Part shown: piece by piece, positions 17,490-27,004 of the stretch
Layout: every line of letters begins with the position of its first letter
Numbering within the stretch: the first letter of the stretch is position 1
Assembly (NCBI GenBank): GCA_022821065.1
Contig: JAJEEK010000105.1
Location: 1-46,104, forward strand
Direction: 5' to 3'
Origin: Candidatus Poribacteria bacterium
Lineage (GTDB): Bacteria > Poribacteria > WGA-4E > WGA-3G
Length of the DNA stretch: 46,104 nucleotides
The notes under the pieces: model-generated
What the model was told of the DNA's origin: nothing
The model's database searches: none
Seen by the model: only the letters and a program-made list of their open reading frames with translations
Position numbers and translations under genes: made by a program

Positions 17490-17503
17490 GAGGAAGAAAC
17501 TGC

Positions 17504-19288
17504 ATGCATGATGGCAGCCGTAGACGTGCTGAAGAGATTGCCAAAGGATTATACCCGCATCAAATAGAGGGTATCGCCTTTCTGCTGGGTCGTCGCCGTG
17601 CGCTCCTTGCCGATGATATGGGCCTCGGTAAAACCCGCCAGTCCATTATTGCGATGGTTGAGGCGGAGGCTGAAGGTCCTTATCTTGTAATCTGTCCCGC
17701 CTCCGTCAAACGGAATTGGGTTCGTGAGATCCAACTCGTCCTTCCGACATCCGAACCTGCTGTTGTGGGTCCGACATCACTCCCGCCAAGCGATTTCCGA
17801 GATTGGGTTATCATCAACTACGAAATACTCGGCAAACACCTTGAAGGTCTCCTCGCTTTTGAATGGAAAGGCGTTGTCTTCGATGAGGCACATTACCTGA
17901 AAAATCACCAGAGCCAGCGCAGCCGCAATGCTGCGAAATTGGTGAAAGCGATTCGGGGGGAACCGGTCGTCCATGCGTTAACGGGTACCCCGATGACGAA
18001 TCGTCCGCGCGATCTTTTCCCGTTATTACGATTGATGAACCATCCGCTGGGTAAAAGTTTCCTGAGTTTTGCCAAACGTTATTGCGATGCGTATCAAGGA
18101 GATTTTGGGTTGGTGGCAGACGGCGCAAGCAACATTGAGGAATTAACGGTGCAGTTGCACGGTGTGATGTTGCGGCGCACCAAAAACGAGGTTTTAGATC
18201 TCCCTCCGAAAGTGAGAACGTGGTTAGACGTTGAACTCCATCCTGTCGCGATTCAGCACTTCAACAACACTGTCCGAGAATTTCTAACAAAATTTGATGC
18301 CCCTGAATCTATTGATGCGATTGAGGATCAGCCAGAGCACTCTGAGCGGCGGCGAGCGGTTGGTAGGTTAACGACTGCCCGTCGAAAACTTGCTTTTGCT
18401 AAGTGCCGACATACTATTAAATTTGTCGAAAACGCGTTGGAACAGGGTGAAAAGGTTATCCTTTTTACAACCTTCCTCAACACATTGGAGCGTTTTCACA
18501 AACATTTCGGTGACCGCGCTGTTTCCGTTTTCGGAGAGGTACCCGCGGAAGAACGGCAAAACCGGGTTGATCAGTTTCAGAACGATGAAAGCGTTAGACT
18601 CTTCATTGCGAATATGCATGTCGCTGGAGTAGGAATCAATTTAACCGCTGGCCGGCAGGTCGTTTTCAACGACTTAGATTGGGTGCCCGCGAATCACTGG
18701 CAGGCAGAGGATCGGGCTTATCGTATTGGGCAAACTGGAACCGTTAATGTCACTTATATGATAGCCCGCGGCACAGTAGATGAATTCGTCAAGACTGTGT
18801 TGGAGACGAAAGCTGCTTTAATGGATTCCCTTGTTGAAGGCAAACTCCTGGTACCTAGTGAAGATGGCGCGCTGGAACCCGACGTTCTGAGTGAACTCAA
18901 ACGGATGATGAATGCGCTTTCTGTGCCTACCGCTGATGTTGCGGCATCAGAGTTGCTCGGTGTACTTCAAAAGGCAAGTGATGTGTACCTTGAAGAGAAC
19001 GCCTCACACCTACGCGAAGCGACGCGTGCGCAGCTGCGTCCATACTCCGAAGAAGCTATCCGTACTTTAGCCCAAGTGCTCGCGGGGCCTAAGCGGCGAC
19101 TCTACCATGCTGAGAGTTCATCACAGAAAGGCAAATTTTACACGCTGGAGGTTGTCGGTGTAGATATAACGTGCGACTGCCCTGGTTTCACGCACCGTGG
19201 CAGTTGCCGACATGTCCGTCCACTGAAATCTGCACTTGTTGCTGACAAACCGTTGCCGAAAGGGTATAAAGAAATCGTACGCGGTTAA
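17504..19288 (+). CDS. SNF2-family helicase with C-terminal SWIM zinc finger
   Basis: The product has 594 residues. Helicase motifs in order are Q-like LYPHQIEGIAFLL, I (LADDMGLGKT), II (VFDEAHYLKN, DEAH type), III (ALTGTPMTNRP), then the C-terminal lobe with V/VI (GINLTAGRQVVFNDLDW, QAEDRAYRIGQ). The last 45 residues hold a SWIM finger, CDCPGFTHRGSCRHV, with the CxC...CxH ligands. SNF2 enzymes use ATP to move along or remodel nucleoprotein; SWIM fingers bind nucleic acid or protein. Spacing of 14 bp to the VWA gene argues for co-transcription. SNF2 helicases next to m5C methyltransferases occur in some defence systems, but none of the other expected genes is here. Confidence 0.93.
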   Translation: MHDGSRRRAEEIAKGLYPHQIEGIAFLLGRRRALLADDMGLGKTRQSIIAMVEAEAEGPYLVICPASVKRNWVREIQLVLPTSEPAVVGPTSLPPSDFRDWVIINYEILGKHLEGLLAFEWKGVVFDEAHYLKNHQSQRSRNAAKLVKAIRGEPVVHALTGTPMTNRPRDLFPLLRLMNHPLGKSFLSFAKRYCDAYQGDFGLVADGASNIEELTVQLHGVMLRRTKNEVLDLPPKVRTWLDVELHPVAIQHFNNTVREFLTKFDAPESIDAIEDQPEHSERRRAVGRLTTARRKLAFAKCRHTIKFVENALEQGEKVILFTTFLNTLERFHKHFGDRAVSVFGEVPAEERQNRVDQFQNDESVRLFIANMHVAGVGINLTAGRQVVFNDLDWVPANHWQAEDRAYRIGQTGTVNVTYMIARGTVDEFVKTVLETKAALMDSLVEGKLLVPSEDGALEPDVLSELKRMMNALSVPTADVAASELLGVLQKASDVYLEENASHLREATRAQLRPYSEEAIRTLAQVLAGPKRRLYHAESSSQKGKFYTLEVVGVDITCDCPGFTHRGSCRHVRPLKSALVADKPLPKGYKEIVRG

Positions 19289-19417
19289 CGTGGTTCAAGT
19301 CTACCGTACCTATTGCTTGGTAAAGATGATTATACCTCAGCTGACGGGAGTGCGTATATTCCCACTGCACGCGAACAATTTTCCCAGCATCCATGAAACG
19401 CTTGATTTCATTAATGG

Positions 19418-19609
19418 TATCCTGTTATCCCCGAACCTCAAGACTCTCACACACTACTTTGGTGAAGCAGGCTACGCTACCGGATACATCGGTAAATGGC
19501 ACCTCTATAGCCGCAGTGGTGCGGGACCAGTCCTGCGGAGCATCGCGGCGGGTACGATTACTGGTTAGCATCTAACGTCCTCGAATTCACGTCTGATGCG
19601 TATCAGACG
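19418..19609 (+). pseudogene. Internal fragment of a sulfatase gene, duplicated from 22.7 kb
   Basis: This stretch is almost identical to 22700-22898 inside the intact sulfatase gene, including the region encoding GEAGYATGYIGKWHLYSRSG. It differs by a handful of substitutions and by a 7-bp deletion at GGGACC that breaks the frame. Neither the catalytic-cysteine region upstream nor the C-terminal half is present. Sequences on each side show no similarity to the sulfatase gene. It is a partial duplication or the last part of a deleted paralogue. Confidence 0.85.
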
Positions 19610-19855
19610 ACAACTGCCTCACTGTCCGGATGCGTCTGATAGGCAGCCCGTCTCTGGGATCGGCATCAGGATTCCAGAATCCTCTCAAACATCTGTTATG
19701 AGTGTAGCCTTCACAGGCAGTCTTATATCAGATGTAGAGGCACACATCCACACTCCATCTTCGCTCGCCCACAATGAGACCTCCGTGTTGCCAATCCCAC
19801 TCCCTTGTCGGTTCCAATAGCGAACTCCTCTCTTGTCTGACATAAGAGAACCCGC

Positions 19856-19884
19856 GCTTGAAAACACCTCTTCATTTTTCAAGC
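19856..19884. repeat. Hairpin at the edge of the AT-rich tract
   Basis: GCTTGAAAA (19856-19864) pairs perfectly with TTTTCAAGC (19876-19884) around an 11-base loop. No T-run follows the stem on either strand, so a classical terminator is not supported. Confidence 0.45.
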
Positions 19885-19972
19885 AAAATTGGCAATTTTT
19901 ATTTCTACAATTCGTATTTTCTCAAAATATTAATAATTTTTTAGTTAGATATAGACTTTACTAATTTTTAAT

Positions 19973-20001
19973 TTGACAAATTTTAAAAATTAACTTACTA
20001 T
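19973..20001 (+). promoter_or_regulatory. Near-consensus sigma-70 type promoter with little left to transcribe
   Basis: TTGACA (19973-19978) is a perfect -35 box and TACTAT (19996-20001) a good -10 box, with a 17-bp spacer in a strongly AT-rich tract. Downstream, GTGAGGAC precedes the ATG of a 38-codon frame (20053). A related AT-rich tract (AGTTGTATATAGACTTTATTATT) recurs near 26590-26650. Confidence 0.5.
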
Positions 20002-20052
20002 AACCATATAGTGTATCAGTTGTTTTGCAATAACTCGTGAGGACCTGTGCAA

Positions 20053-20169
20053 ATGTGTATCAAACAGAAAGCAGAAATACTGAACACGTTCTATACACTT
20101 ACTGCCCGGAGTTTCACCGCAACGCGAAAGATGTTGATCCTGAAATATCATTTATCAAAGGTTGCATAG
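20053..20169 (+). pseudogene. Remnant of a FlgD/Por-type C-terminal sorting tail
   Basis: A 38-codon frame starts at ATG 20053 with GAGGAC about 9 nt upstream. Its middle reads FYTLTARSFTATRKMLILK, which matches the end of a second remnant at 29839-29919 (FYTLTAGDFSATRKMLIRK). Such tails normally close large secreted proteins, where they act as a C-terminal secretion or anchoring signal. Here the protein body is missing and the tail reads on into unrelated residues. It appears to be the scar of a deleted secreted-protein gene. Confidence 0.55.
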
Positions 20170-20598
20170 TTAGTTCGGGTATTTGTTTTTTCTTAAAGCA
20201 CTTATTGCTGATCCCAACACCTTGCCCCGTAGAGGCGGTTATAAATATCTACACTTTGAAATTCAATGTTCATGTTGAATTTCCTTACTCGCTTTGTAGA
20301 TTGTGTGAGTCCCCTAAAACAATCTACACTTATTCAAGTAGCGTATCAGGTTCGATTAAGCCTATAGTCGGGACATTGGCTTACCGCTTAGGCGTGAGAT
20401 CCTGTTGGTATCTCTGTTGTTTTGACAGAAGTAAACCGTTGGGAGTCGTCCCTAACAATCGCGTGCATCCAAAATTACCGGCAAACAACTATAGTGGATT
20501 ATACAATTAACTTTAGGTTGTGCGAGGATTTCAAAAACAGCCTGCTTTTATCAAAAGGCGAGGCAAAAATCACGCCATCCGCTAAATAACTTGCGCGC

Positions 20599-20826
20599 AT
20601 GGGTATCTTATATCTTGAAGAAGCAATCATCACTATTTTAACAGAAGAACCGGAAGGGCTGAATCCAATCCAAATTAGTAAGGCACTCGGCATTCCTGCT
20701 TACATTATCTCGCCTACAGATGAAGTGATGGCCTCCGCGATTGTTCACGGTGTAAATATCCATTATAGTTTGTGTCCAACCCCACACGCTGATTCAAGCG
20801 GTCCACCCGGGATATTGTATGATTAA
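20599..20826 (+). CDS. Small hypothetical protein, possibly helix-turn-helix
   Basis: The 75-residue frame begins MGILYLEEAIITILTEEP and continues GLNPIQISKALGIPAY, a pattern that fits the first helices of a winged-helix domain. The second half (EVMASAIVHGVNIHYSL) could be the recognition helix and wing, but the end is irregular. No ribosome-binding site precedes the ATG, and the flanking DNA is decayed. It may be a truncated regulator or a chance frame. Confidence 0.45.
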   Translation: MGILYLEEAIITILTEEPEGLNPIQISKALGIPAYIISPTDEVMASAIVHGVNIHYSLCPTPHADSSGPPGILYD

Positions 20827-20913
20827 CACGCCCTTGCTTTTGCGGGTTGTGCGGGGTGTAAAAAAAACAATCTGCCTTTCATTGTCATAACTAACGATAA
20901 AGGAGCATTTAAG

Positions 20914-21126
20914 ATGAAACTCAAACTCGGTCCCAAAGAGATCCAACTCAGCAGGGTGGCAAAGGTACGCCGCGTTGGGAGCACTACTGCCAAAATCACG
21001 ATGCACACCGGCGAAGCCATACTTGTCAAATGTGCTGTCCGTTATTCCCATGGCTGCACATTTACCTATCCAGGAACGTTTGAAGAACTCAAAGCGTTTA
21101 TTGATAAATACAAGGGAAACGTTTAA
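20914..21126 (+). CDS. Small conserved-looking protein, unknown function
   Basis: The 70-residue product is preceded by AAAGGAG 7-8 nt upstream, a strong site. The sequence alternates short strands (KEIQLSRVAKVRRVG, TAKITMHTGEAILVKC) and ends with a helix (TFEELKAFIDKY). The layout faintly recalls the small beta-rich LytTR DNA-binding fold, but the match is too weak for a call. It lies about 100 bp before the truncated ATPase frame and on the same strand. Confidence 0.7.
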   Translation: MKLKLGPKEIQLSRVAKVRRVGSTTAKITMHTGEAILVKCAVRYSHGCTFTYPGTFEELKAFIDKYKGNV

Positions 21127-21223
21127 ACCCCTAAATGCCTTATCAGGGGACTTTAAGACAAAATGCGTAAACTCTAAAGGTTTCAAATTATATAAGACTT
21201 TTATAGGTTTATAAGGGACCATT

Positions 21224-21592
21224 ATGCAACAGCCAGTTTTCATTCAATTGCCATCAGCACCCATGCAGGCAATTTACAAAACAATCCAGAAGGTTGGAAA
21301 AGTAAATATTCCCTTCCTCATTACCGGCGAAACCGGCGTTGGTAAGGAAATTATTGCAAGATACATCCACGAAAAGGGTCCCCGACACGACCAACCTTTT
21401 ATCGCTATCAACTGCGGGAGATTCTCTGTAGAATTTCTGCAAAGTGAACTTTTCGGGTATGAAGCAGGAGCATTTACGAACGCACTTTTCCAAAGGGCGC
21501 GGAAAGAAAATACTCCCCTGACAATAGTAGGTAGAGATATCCTTCCGTCCTGTGCGGAGACCAAAACCCGCGTACTAAAAAGGAAAAACTAA
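21224..21592 (+). pseudogene. Truncated sigma-54 activator AAA+ domain
   Basis: The first 90 residues match the start of an NtrC-type AAA+ domain: Walker A GETGVGKE (35-42), FIAINCGRFSVEFLQSELFG, and GAFTNA (82-87) where active members have GAFTGA. After LFQRARKE the sequence departs from the family: Walker B (FLDEI), the sensor residues and the DNA-binding domain are absent. It ends at residue 122. Without Walker B it cannot hydrolyse ATP normally. The start has AAGGGA upstream. Its stop overlaps the next start (TAATG), so translation of the following lipoprotein is probably coupled to it. It is best read as a deletion remnant that still serves as a translated leader. Confidence 0.7.
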
Positions 21593-22224
21593 TGCCTACA
21601 AGCAGACGAAACTTTTTACTATTGTTCATAATTATTTCCATATTGAGTTGTCGTAAAAGTATATATCTCATTCAATTGGATGCAGAATATGAAAATATTT
21701 TATCTGAAGTCACCCTCATCGCACCAGATTTAGAAGCAAATGCAGATGGGGACCTTATCGAATTTAAAGTGGGTAAGAATAAGAACCAATACGATGCGCT
21801 TGAAGACAAGTATTCCGATGATAACTTTTACTATGGCGAAGGCAAGTATTATGGGACTTCGGGTGAACTGCACACGTTCAGTTACTTTTTTCACTATCCT
21901 TATGCAGTTGCCGGAAGTGGATTTATCTTTGTTCCGGTTGGCTATAGTTGGGGTGGAAGCGGCGTTTTTTATTATCTGACCGCAATCGATAAAACAACAC
22001 TCAAAAGTGTTAACGCAGTGTATCTTGGGGACCGTATAAATATTGTCCGTGTTGATTTGATAGAATCACTCACCGATACGGTGTCTATCAAATATACTGA
22101 ACGTGAAGCCGACGGTAGCCATTATTCCTCAAGTAACACAGAAGAAAAAAGGTTTACCGTTAAATCAAAGCACGAATTAGTCGAAATGGATCCGCTCACT
22201 AACCACCATCGAGTCACTCAATAG
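21592..22224 (+). CDS. Lipoprotein of unknown function
   Basis: The product has 210 residues. A short signal peptide ends in the lipobox ISILSC, with Cys20 as the expected lipidation site. The mature part is acidic and tyrosine-rich (KYSDDNFYYGEGKYYG, FHYPYAVAGSGFIFVPVGYSWGG) and is followed by likely beta strands. The start codon overlaps the previous stop (TAATG) and GGAAAAA precedes it, so it depends on upstream translation. No domain was recognised. Confidence 0.8.
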   Translation: MPTSRRNFLLLFIIISILSCRKSIYLIQLDAEYENILSEVTLIAPDLEANADGDLIEFKVGKNKNQYDALEDKYSDDNFYYGEGKYYGTSGELHTFSYFFHYPYAVAGSGFIFVPVGYSWGGSGVFYYLTAIDKTTLKSVNAVYLGDRINIVRVDLIESLTDTVSIKYTEREADGSHYSSSNTEEKRFTVKSKHELVEMDPLTNHHRVTQ

Positions 22225-22468
22225 ATAGTAGAGCAGGCACGATTTCCAAATCGCAACATATTGGAGAAGTGGTAAAGACCGAACAAATCGTAAATATCCA
22301 AATAACCCTGACTGTCTTGTACAGATGGACGTAGCAAAAGATGATGTTTTAGGGCAAAAAAGCAGCATCCATCATCTTATTTTTTGGACGAATTTTCTGC
22401 TTGACTCCTGGATGGAAATCTCTTACAATGAGGTAAGTCAATCTGAACAGAGAGAGGAAAGCAGAGAT

Positions 22469-23836
22469 ATGCTACAAGACGCGAATCAACCGAATGTTAT
22501 CGTTTTTTTCACTGACCAACAACGGTGGGACACCTCTGGTTTGCACGGGAACCCACTCGACTTAACACCGAATTTTGACCGGATGGCACAGCACGGGACA
22601 CATGTCCGGCGTTCGTTTACGTGTCAACCGGTCTGTGGTCCTGCGCGCTCATGCCTCCAAACGGGGTTATATGCGACGCGCACGGGCTGCTTCCGAAACG
22701 GTATACCGTTATCCCCGAACCTCAAAACTCTCGCACACCACTTTGGTGAAGCAGGCTACGCTACCGGATACATCGGTAAATGGCACCTCTATAGCCGCAG
22801 TGGTGCGGGACCGGGGCCAGTGCCTGCGGAGCATCGCGGCGGGTACGATTACTGGTTAGCATCTAACGTCCTCGAATTCACGTCCGATGCGTATCAGACC
22901 ACACTCTATGATAACGACAACAAACCGGTTGACCTTCCCGGCTATCGCGTAGATGCGCTGACCGATGCGGTCATCCGTTATGTCGATCAGCACCAAAACG
23001 ATCCGTTTTATCTTTTTACGTCATACATCGAACCGCACCATCAAAACCATTTGGACGATTACCCACCACCGGACGGGTACCGAGAACGGTATACCGGGAA
23101 GTGGATACCGCCGGACCTCGCTGCACTTGGCGGTTCAACACATCAGCATTTAGGCGGTTACTACGGCATGGTGAAAAGGCTGGACGAAGCACTTGGTCGA
23201 CTTCTTGATGCCCTCAAAAGCCTCCACCTGCTCGACAATACTATTATTCTGTTTACCTCCGACCATGGGTGTCATTTCAAGACCCGTAACAGCGAATATA
23301 AACGTTCTTGCCATGAGAGTTCCATCCGCGTACCGACTGCGTTCCACGGGGGCGATTTCATTGGTGGTGGACAGCTCCAAGAGCTCATCAGTCTTGTAGA
23401 TCTCCCACCGACGCTCCTTGACGCAGCAGGTTTGGAAGTACCGGCTGAGATGCAAGGTAGGTCCATTATGCCGTTGGTCCGCGGGGAAACAGAAAACTGG
23501 CCAGAGGAGGTCTTCGTTCAGATTAGCGAGTCGCAGGTCGGACGCGCCGTGCGGACGCAGCGCTGGAAATACGGCGTAGATGCACCGAATAGCAGCGGTG
23601 GCAGGGATGCTGGATCAGATCAGTATGCGGAACAGTATCTTTACGATCTTCAGGCGGACCCATACGAGTTGCGGAACCTGATAGGACTTCAATCGCATGA
23701 ACCGGTTACAGAGGTGATGCGGGAACGGCTCGTTCGGCGGATGCTGGAGGCGGGTGAAGAGGCTCCGACGATTGAATCGGCTCCGACACAACGGAGTGGT
23801 CAACGCAGCGTCACCGAAGCAGAAGCAAGAAGTTAA
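22469..23836 (+). CDS. Formylglycine-dependent sulfatase
   Basis: The start at 22469 is chosen because GAGAGGAAAG lies upstream and the family's first strand (NVIVFFTDQQRWD) begins 8 residues later; the open frame extends back to 22325 with unrelated sequence. The product has 455 residues. Metal ligand Asp16 and the activation motif CGPAR (Cys56, converted to formylglycine in the family) are visible, as are GKWHLYSRSG, TSYIEPHHQNH and LFTSDHGCHF. It should cleave sulfate esters, possibly from host or algal polysaccharides. No signal peptide is visible at this start. It precedes an enolase-superfamily dehydratase by 102 bp, a typical sugar-catabolism pairing. A fragment of this gene lies 3 kb upstream. 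Confidence 0.95.
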   Translation: MLQDANQPNVIVFFTDQQRWDTSGLHGNPLDLTPNFDRMAQHGTHVRRSFTCQPVCGPARSCLQTGLYATRTGCFRNGIPLSPNLKTLAHHFGEAGYATGYIGKWHLYSRSGAGPGPVPAEHRGGYDYWLASNVLEFTSDAYQTTLYDNDNKPVDLPGYRVDALTDAVIRYVDQHQNDPFYLFTSYIEPHHQNHLDDYPPPDGYRERYTGKWIPPDLAALGGSTHQHLGGYYGMVKRLDEALGRLLDALKSLHLLDNTIILFTSDHGCHFKTRNSEYKRSCHESSIRVPTAFHGGDFIGGGQLQELISLVDLPPTLLDAAGLEVPAEMQGRSIMPLVRGETENWPEEVFVQISESQVGRAVRTQRWKYGVDAPNSSGGRDAGSDQYAEQYLYDLQADPYELRNLIGLQSHEPVTEVMRERLVRRMLEAGEEAPTIESAPTQRSGQRSVTEAEARS

Positions 23837-23938
23837 CACGGTTTTAAAATTTATTAGTATTGGGGGTCGAACCCGTCCTTCAAGAGATAGACATTTTTGC
23901 CACAGAGGAAACGGAGTAGAAAGGTATACAGTCAAAAA

Positions 23939-25084
23939 ATGAGAATTACAGATGTTAAGACCCTTGTCATGGGAACGAGTTGGCGGAACTTAACCTTTGT
24001 CAAAGTTGAAACCGACGAAGGATTGACCGGCATTAGCGAGGTGCGGATGAACAACCGTACAGACGCGCTTGTTGCTTATATCGACGGTGCGAAGAAGCGG
24101 CATGTTATCGGTAGCGATCCGTTTAATACGGAAGACCTCTATCAACGCCTTTTTCGGGACGATTACGGTCGTGCCGGTGAAATTGTTGCGACCGGCATTA
24201 GTGTTATTGAGATCGCATGTTGGGACATTATCGGTAAGGCGTTGAACCAACCCGTCTATCGGTTACTCGGTGGTGCTTGCCGCGATCAAATCAAAGCGTA
24301 TGCCAACGGTTGGTATCGTGTTGAACGCTCCGCCGAAGAATTTCACGCCGCTGCTAAAAAAGTACTTGAAAAAGGCTATCGGGCACTTAAATTCGACCCG
24401 TTCGGTGCCGGATATTATGAACTCTCTTATGAAGAAAAGTTGAAGTCTGTCGGACTCGTTGAAGCGGTACGTGATGCGGTCGGACCTGATGTCGAAATTC
24501 TTGTTGAGATGCACGGTAGGTTTAGTCCGTATACGGCAATTGAGATTGCCGCCGAATTGGAAAAGTTCCAACCGAGTTGGGTTGAGGAACCCGTGCCCCC
24601 GGATAATATCGCCGCGCTCGCAAAAGCCGCCGATAAGATTAACGTGCCTGTCGCTACGGGTGAACGACTCCATAATAAATATGAGTATCGTGAGTTGATT
24701 AACCTACAAGCGGCAGACATCCTTCAGCCGGATATTACACAGACGGGTGGTTTTTTGGAGACCAAGAAAATCGCCGCGATGGGGGATATGTGCTATATGA
24801 CGGTAGCACCGCATAATGTTGGTGGACCGGTCTCTACGGCAACCGCCTTGCATTTTGCTGCCTGTACCACAAACTTCAAGATTCAAGAACATTTCAACGA
24901 TTTCTCTGAGGCGTGGGTTAAAGAGGCGGCGACAGGATGCCCGGAAGTGATTGACGGTTATTTTAGTTTGCCTGATGGACCTGGACTCGGTATGGAACTC
25001 AATGAGGATCTCATTGCCGAGCACCCGTACCGGGAAGGTTCGTTCAATCTCTGGGAAGATGACTGGCATAAGCGGGAATATTAA
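23939..25084 (+). CDS. Mandelate racemase/galactonate dehydratase-like enzyme
   Basis: The product has 381 residues from the ATG at 23939, where the family begins (MRITDVKTLVMG). The N-terminal capping domain is followed by the enolase-type barrel. Visible active-site stretches are RALKFDP with the KxD base, VEMHGRF, WVEEPVPPDN, ATGERLHNKYE, LQPDITQTGG and MTVAPHNVGGP with the His. Members remove a proton next to a carboxylate and most often dehydrate sugar acids such as galactonate; the exact substrate cannot be read from sequence alone. It lies between the sulfatase and lysA; the 21-bp gap to lysA suggests co-transcription. Confidence 0.92.
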   Translation: MRITDVKTLVMGTSWRNLTFVKVETDEGLTGISEVRMNNRTDALVAYIDGAKKRHVIGSDPFNTEDLYQRLFRDDYGRAGEIVATGISVIEIACWDIIGKALNQPVYRLLGGACRDQIKAYANGWYRVERSAEEFHAAAKKVLEKGYRALKFDPFGAGYYELSYEEKLKSVGLVEAVRDAVGPDVEILVEMHGRFSPYTAIEIAAELEKFQPSWVEEPVPPDNIAALAKAADKINVPVATGERLHNKYEYRELINLQAADILQPDITQTGGFLETKKIAAMGDMCYMTVAPHNVGGPVSTATALHFAACTTNFKIQEHFNDFSEAWVKEAATGCPEVIDGYFSLPDGPGLGMELNEDLIAEHPYREGSFNLWEDDWHKREY

Positions 25085-25087
25085 TAG

Positions 25088-26347
<1,260 letters not shown>

Positions 26348-26427
26348 CACCGGCAAGGATATTCCATAAATTTCCAATTGGCAATTTAGGTTATAATAAC
26401 CCAAGTTGCCAGTTTGTAGCATAGCCT

Positions 26428-26514
26428 GTTAGGTTGGGCATCTCAGGGCGCAAACTAAAAGTTTTGCGGCGTACTCTCCGAGATGATCGGAAATCCTCGT
26501 TCAACCCAACCTAC
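26428..26514. repeat. Palindromic intergenic element with nested arms
   Basis: Outer arms GTTAGGTTGGG (26428-26438) and CCCAACCTAC (26505-26514) and inner arms CATCTC (26439-26444) and GAGATG (26480-26485) are inverted. The loop holds TTTTGCGGCGTACTC (26462-26476), whose exact reverse complement occurs at 30025-30039 in another intergenic gap. This points to a dispersed repeat family. Confidence 0.5.
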
Positions 26515-26688
26515 GAGGTGTGCCCCAATTCTCGACTCTCTGACAGAATTTATTTGCTTTTTGCCTAAAAATATTCATACTTTATTAGTTGTATATAGAC
26601 TTTATTATTTTTTTTATTTACTGATATTAAATTTGACCTATTATAACATAAGTTGCCACTTGTAAATCCATGGGATTTCCTCCTATAT

Positions 26689-26822
26689 AGTATTTTTCGT
26701 AATAGTAAAACCGAAAATTAAATAGACACTTTTTATTTAATAGAAGACGGTTTGTAGGGGCGAGGTCCCCTCGTCCGTCTTTCAAGGTGTGTCTTATTAT
26801 TTTTTTCTATTAGTATAAAAAA
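26689..26822. mobile_element. MITE-like imperfect palindrome
   Basis: TTTTTCGTAATAG on the left mirrors CTATTAGTATAAAAA on the right, and AATAGACAC mirrors GTGTGTCTTATT further in. The centre is a GC-rich hairpin, GACGG...CGAGG-TCC-CCTCG...CCGTC (26745-26779). There is no coding capacity. Size, nested symmetry and AT-rich insertion site suit a non-autonomous miniature element; no transposase is present in the window. Confidence 0.4.
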
Positions 26823-27004
26823 TAAAAGGAGAACCCTACAGACCCAGATTTTGTCATCGCAGCAAATATAAAGCAGCTCTTTGAATAAAGGTAACAACTT
26901 GAGTTACGCTACGAAATCCGTGTGAATAACGCCTTCGTCAAACAACTAGCACAAACCGTTTGTTTAAAACGTCTATATAACAATTCATGAGAAGGAGATT
27001 GAAA

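Larger units (their letters stand above)
19289..20598 (+). other. 1.3-kb decayed region with gene remnants
   Basis: No intact gene was recognised. It contains a 192-bp sulfatase fragment (19418-19609), a short minus-strand open frame (19685-19882) that is not convincing, a hairpin (19856-19884), an AT-rich tract with a near-perfect promoter (19973-20001), and a small frame ending in a degenerate sorting-tail motif (20053-20169). From 20170 to 20598 nothing could be assigned. The mixture of pieces suggests an insertion or recombination scar. Confidence 0.6.
26348..27004. other. 657-bp AT-rich gap rich in palindromes
   Basis: No gene is supported. The gap holds an inverted-repeat element (26428-26514), a pair of direct repeats built on AAGTTGCCA (about 26396-26418 and 26643-26664), a T-rich tract related to that at 19.9 kb, and a MITE-like palindrome (26689-26822). 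From 26840 to 26980 a stretch translates to LELRYEIRVNNAFVKQLAQT but has no start codon and follows in-frame stops, so it could be a gene scar. Confidence 0.5.

Noticed and set aside
19685..19882. Minus-strand 65-residue frame in the decayed region
   Set aside because: It has no ribosome-binding site, its start overlaps a hairpin and the sequence matches no domain I recognise.
20340..20420. Sequence with a GGTTCGATTA stretch resembling a tRNA T-arm
   Set aside because: The flanking bases do not form the 5-bp T stem, and no acceptor or anticodon stem could be built.
22325..22468. Upstream 48-codon extension of the sulfatase
   Set aside because: No signal peptide is visible in it, and the ATG at 22469 has a purine-rich site and lies right before the first conserved strand.
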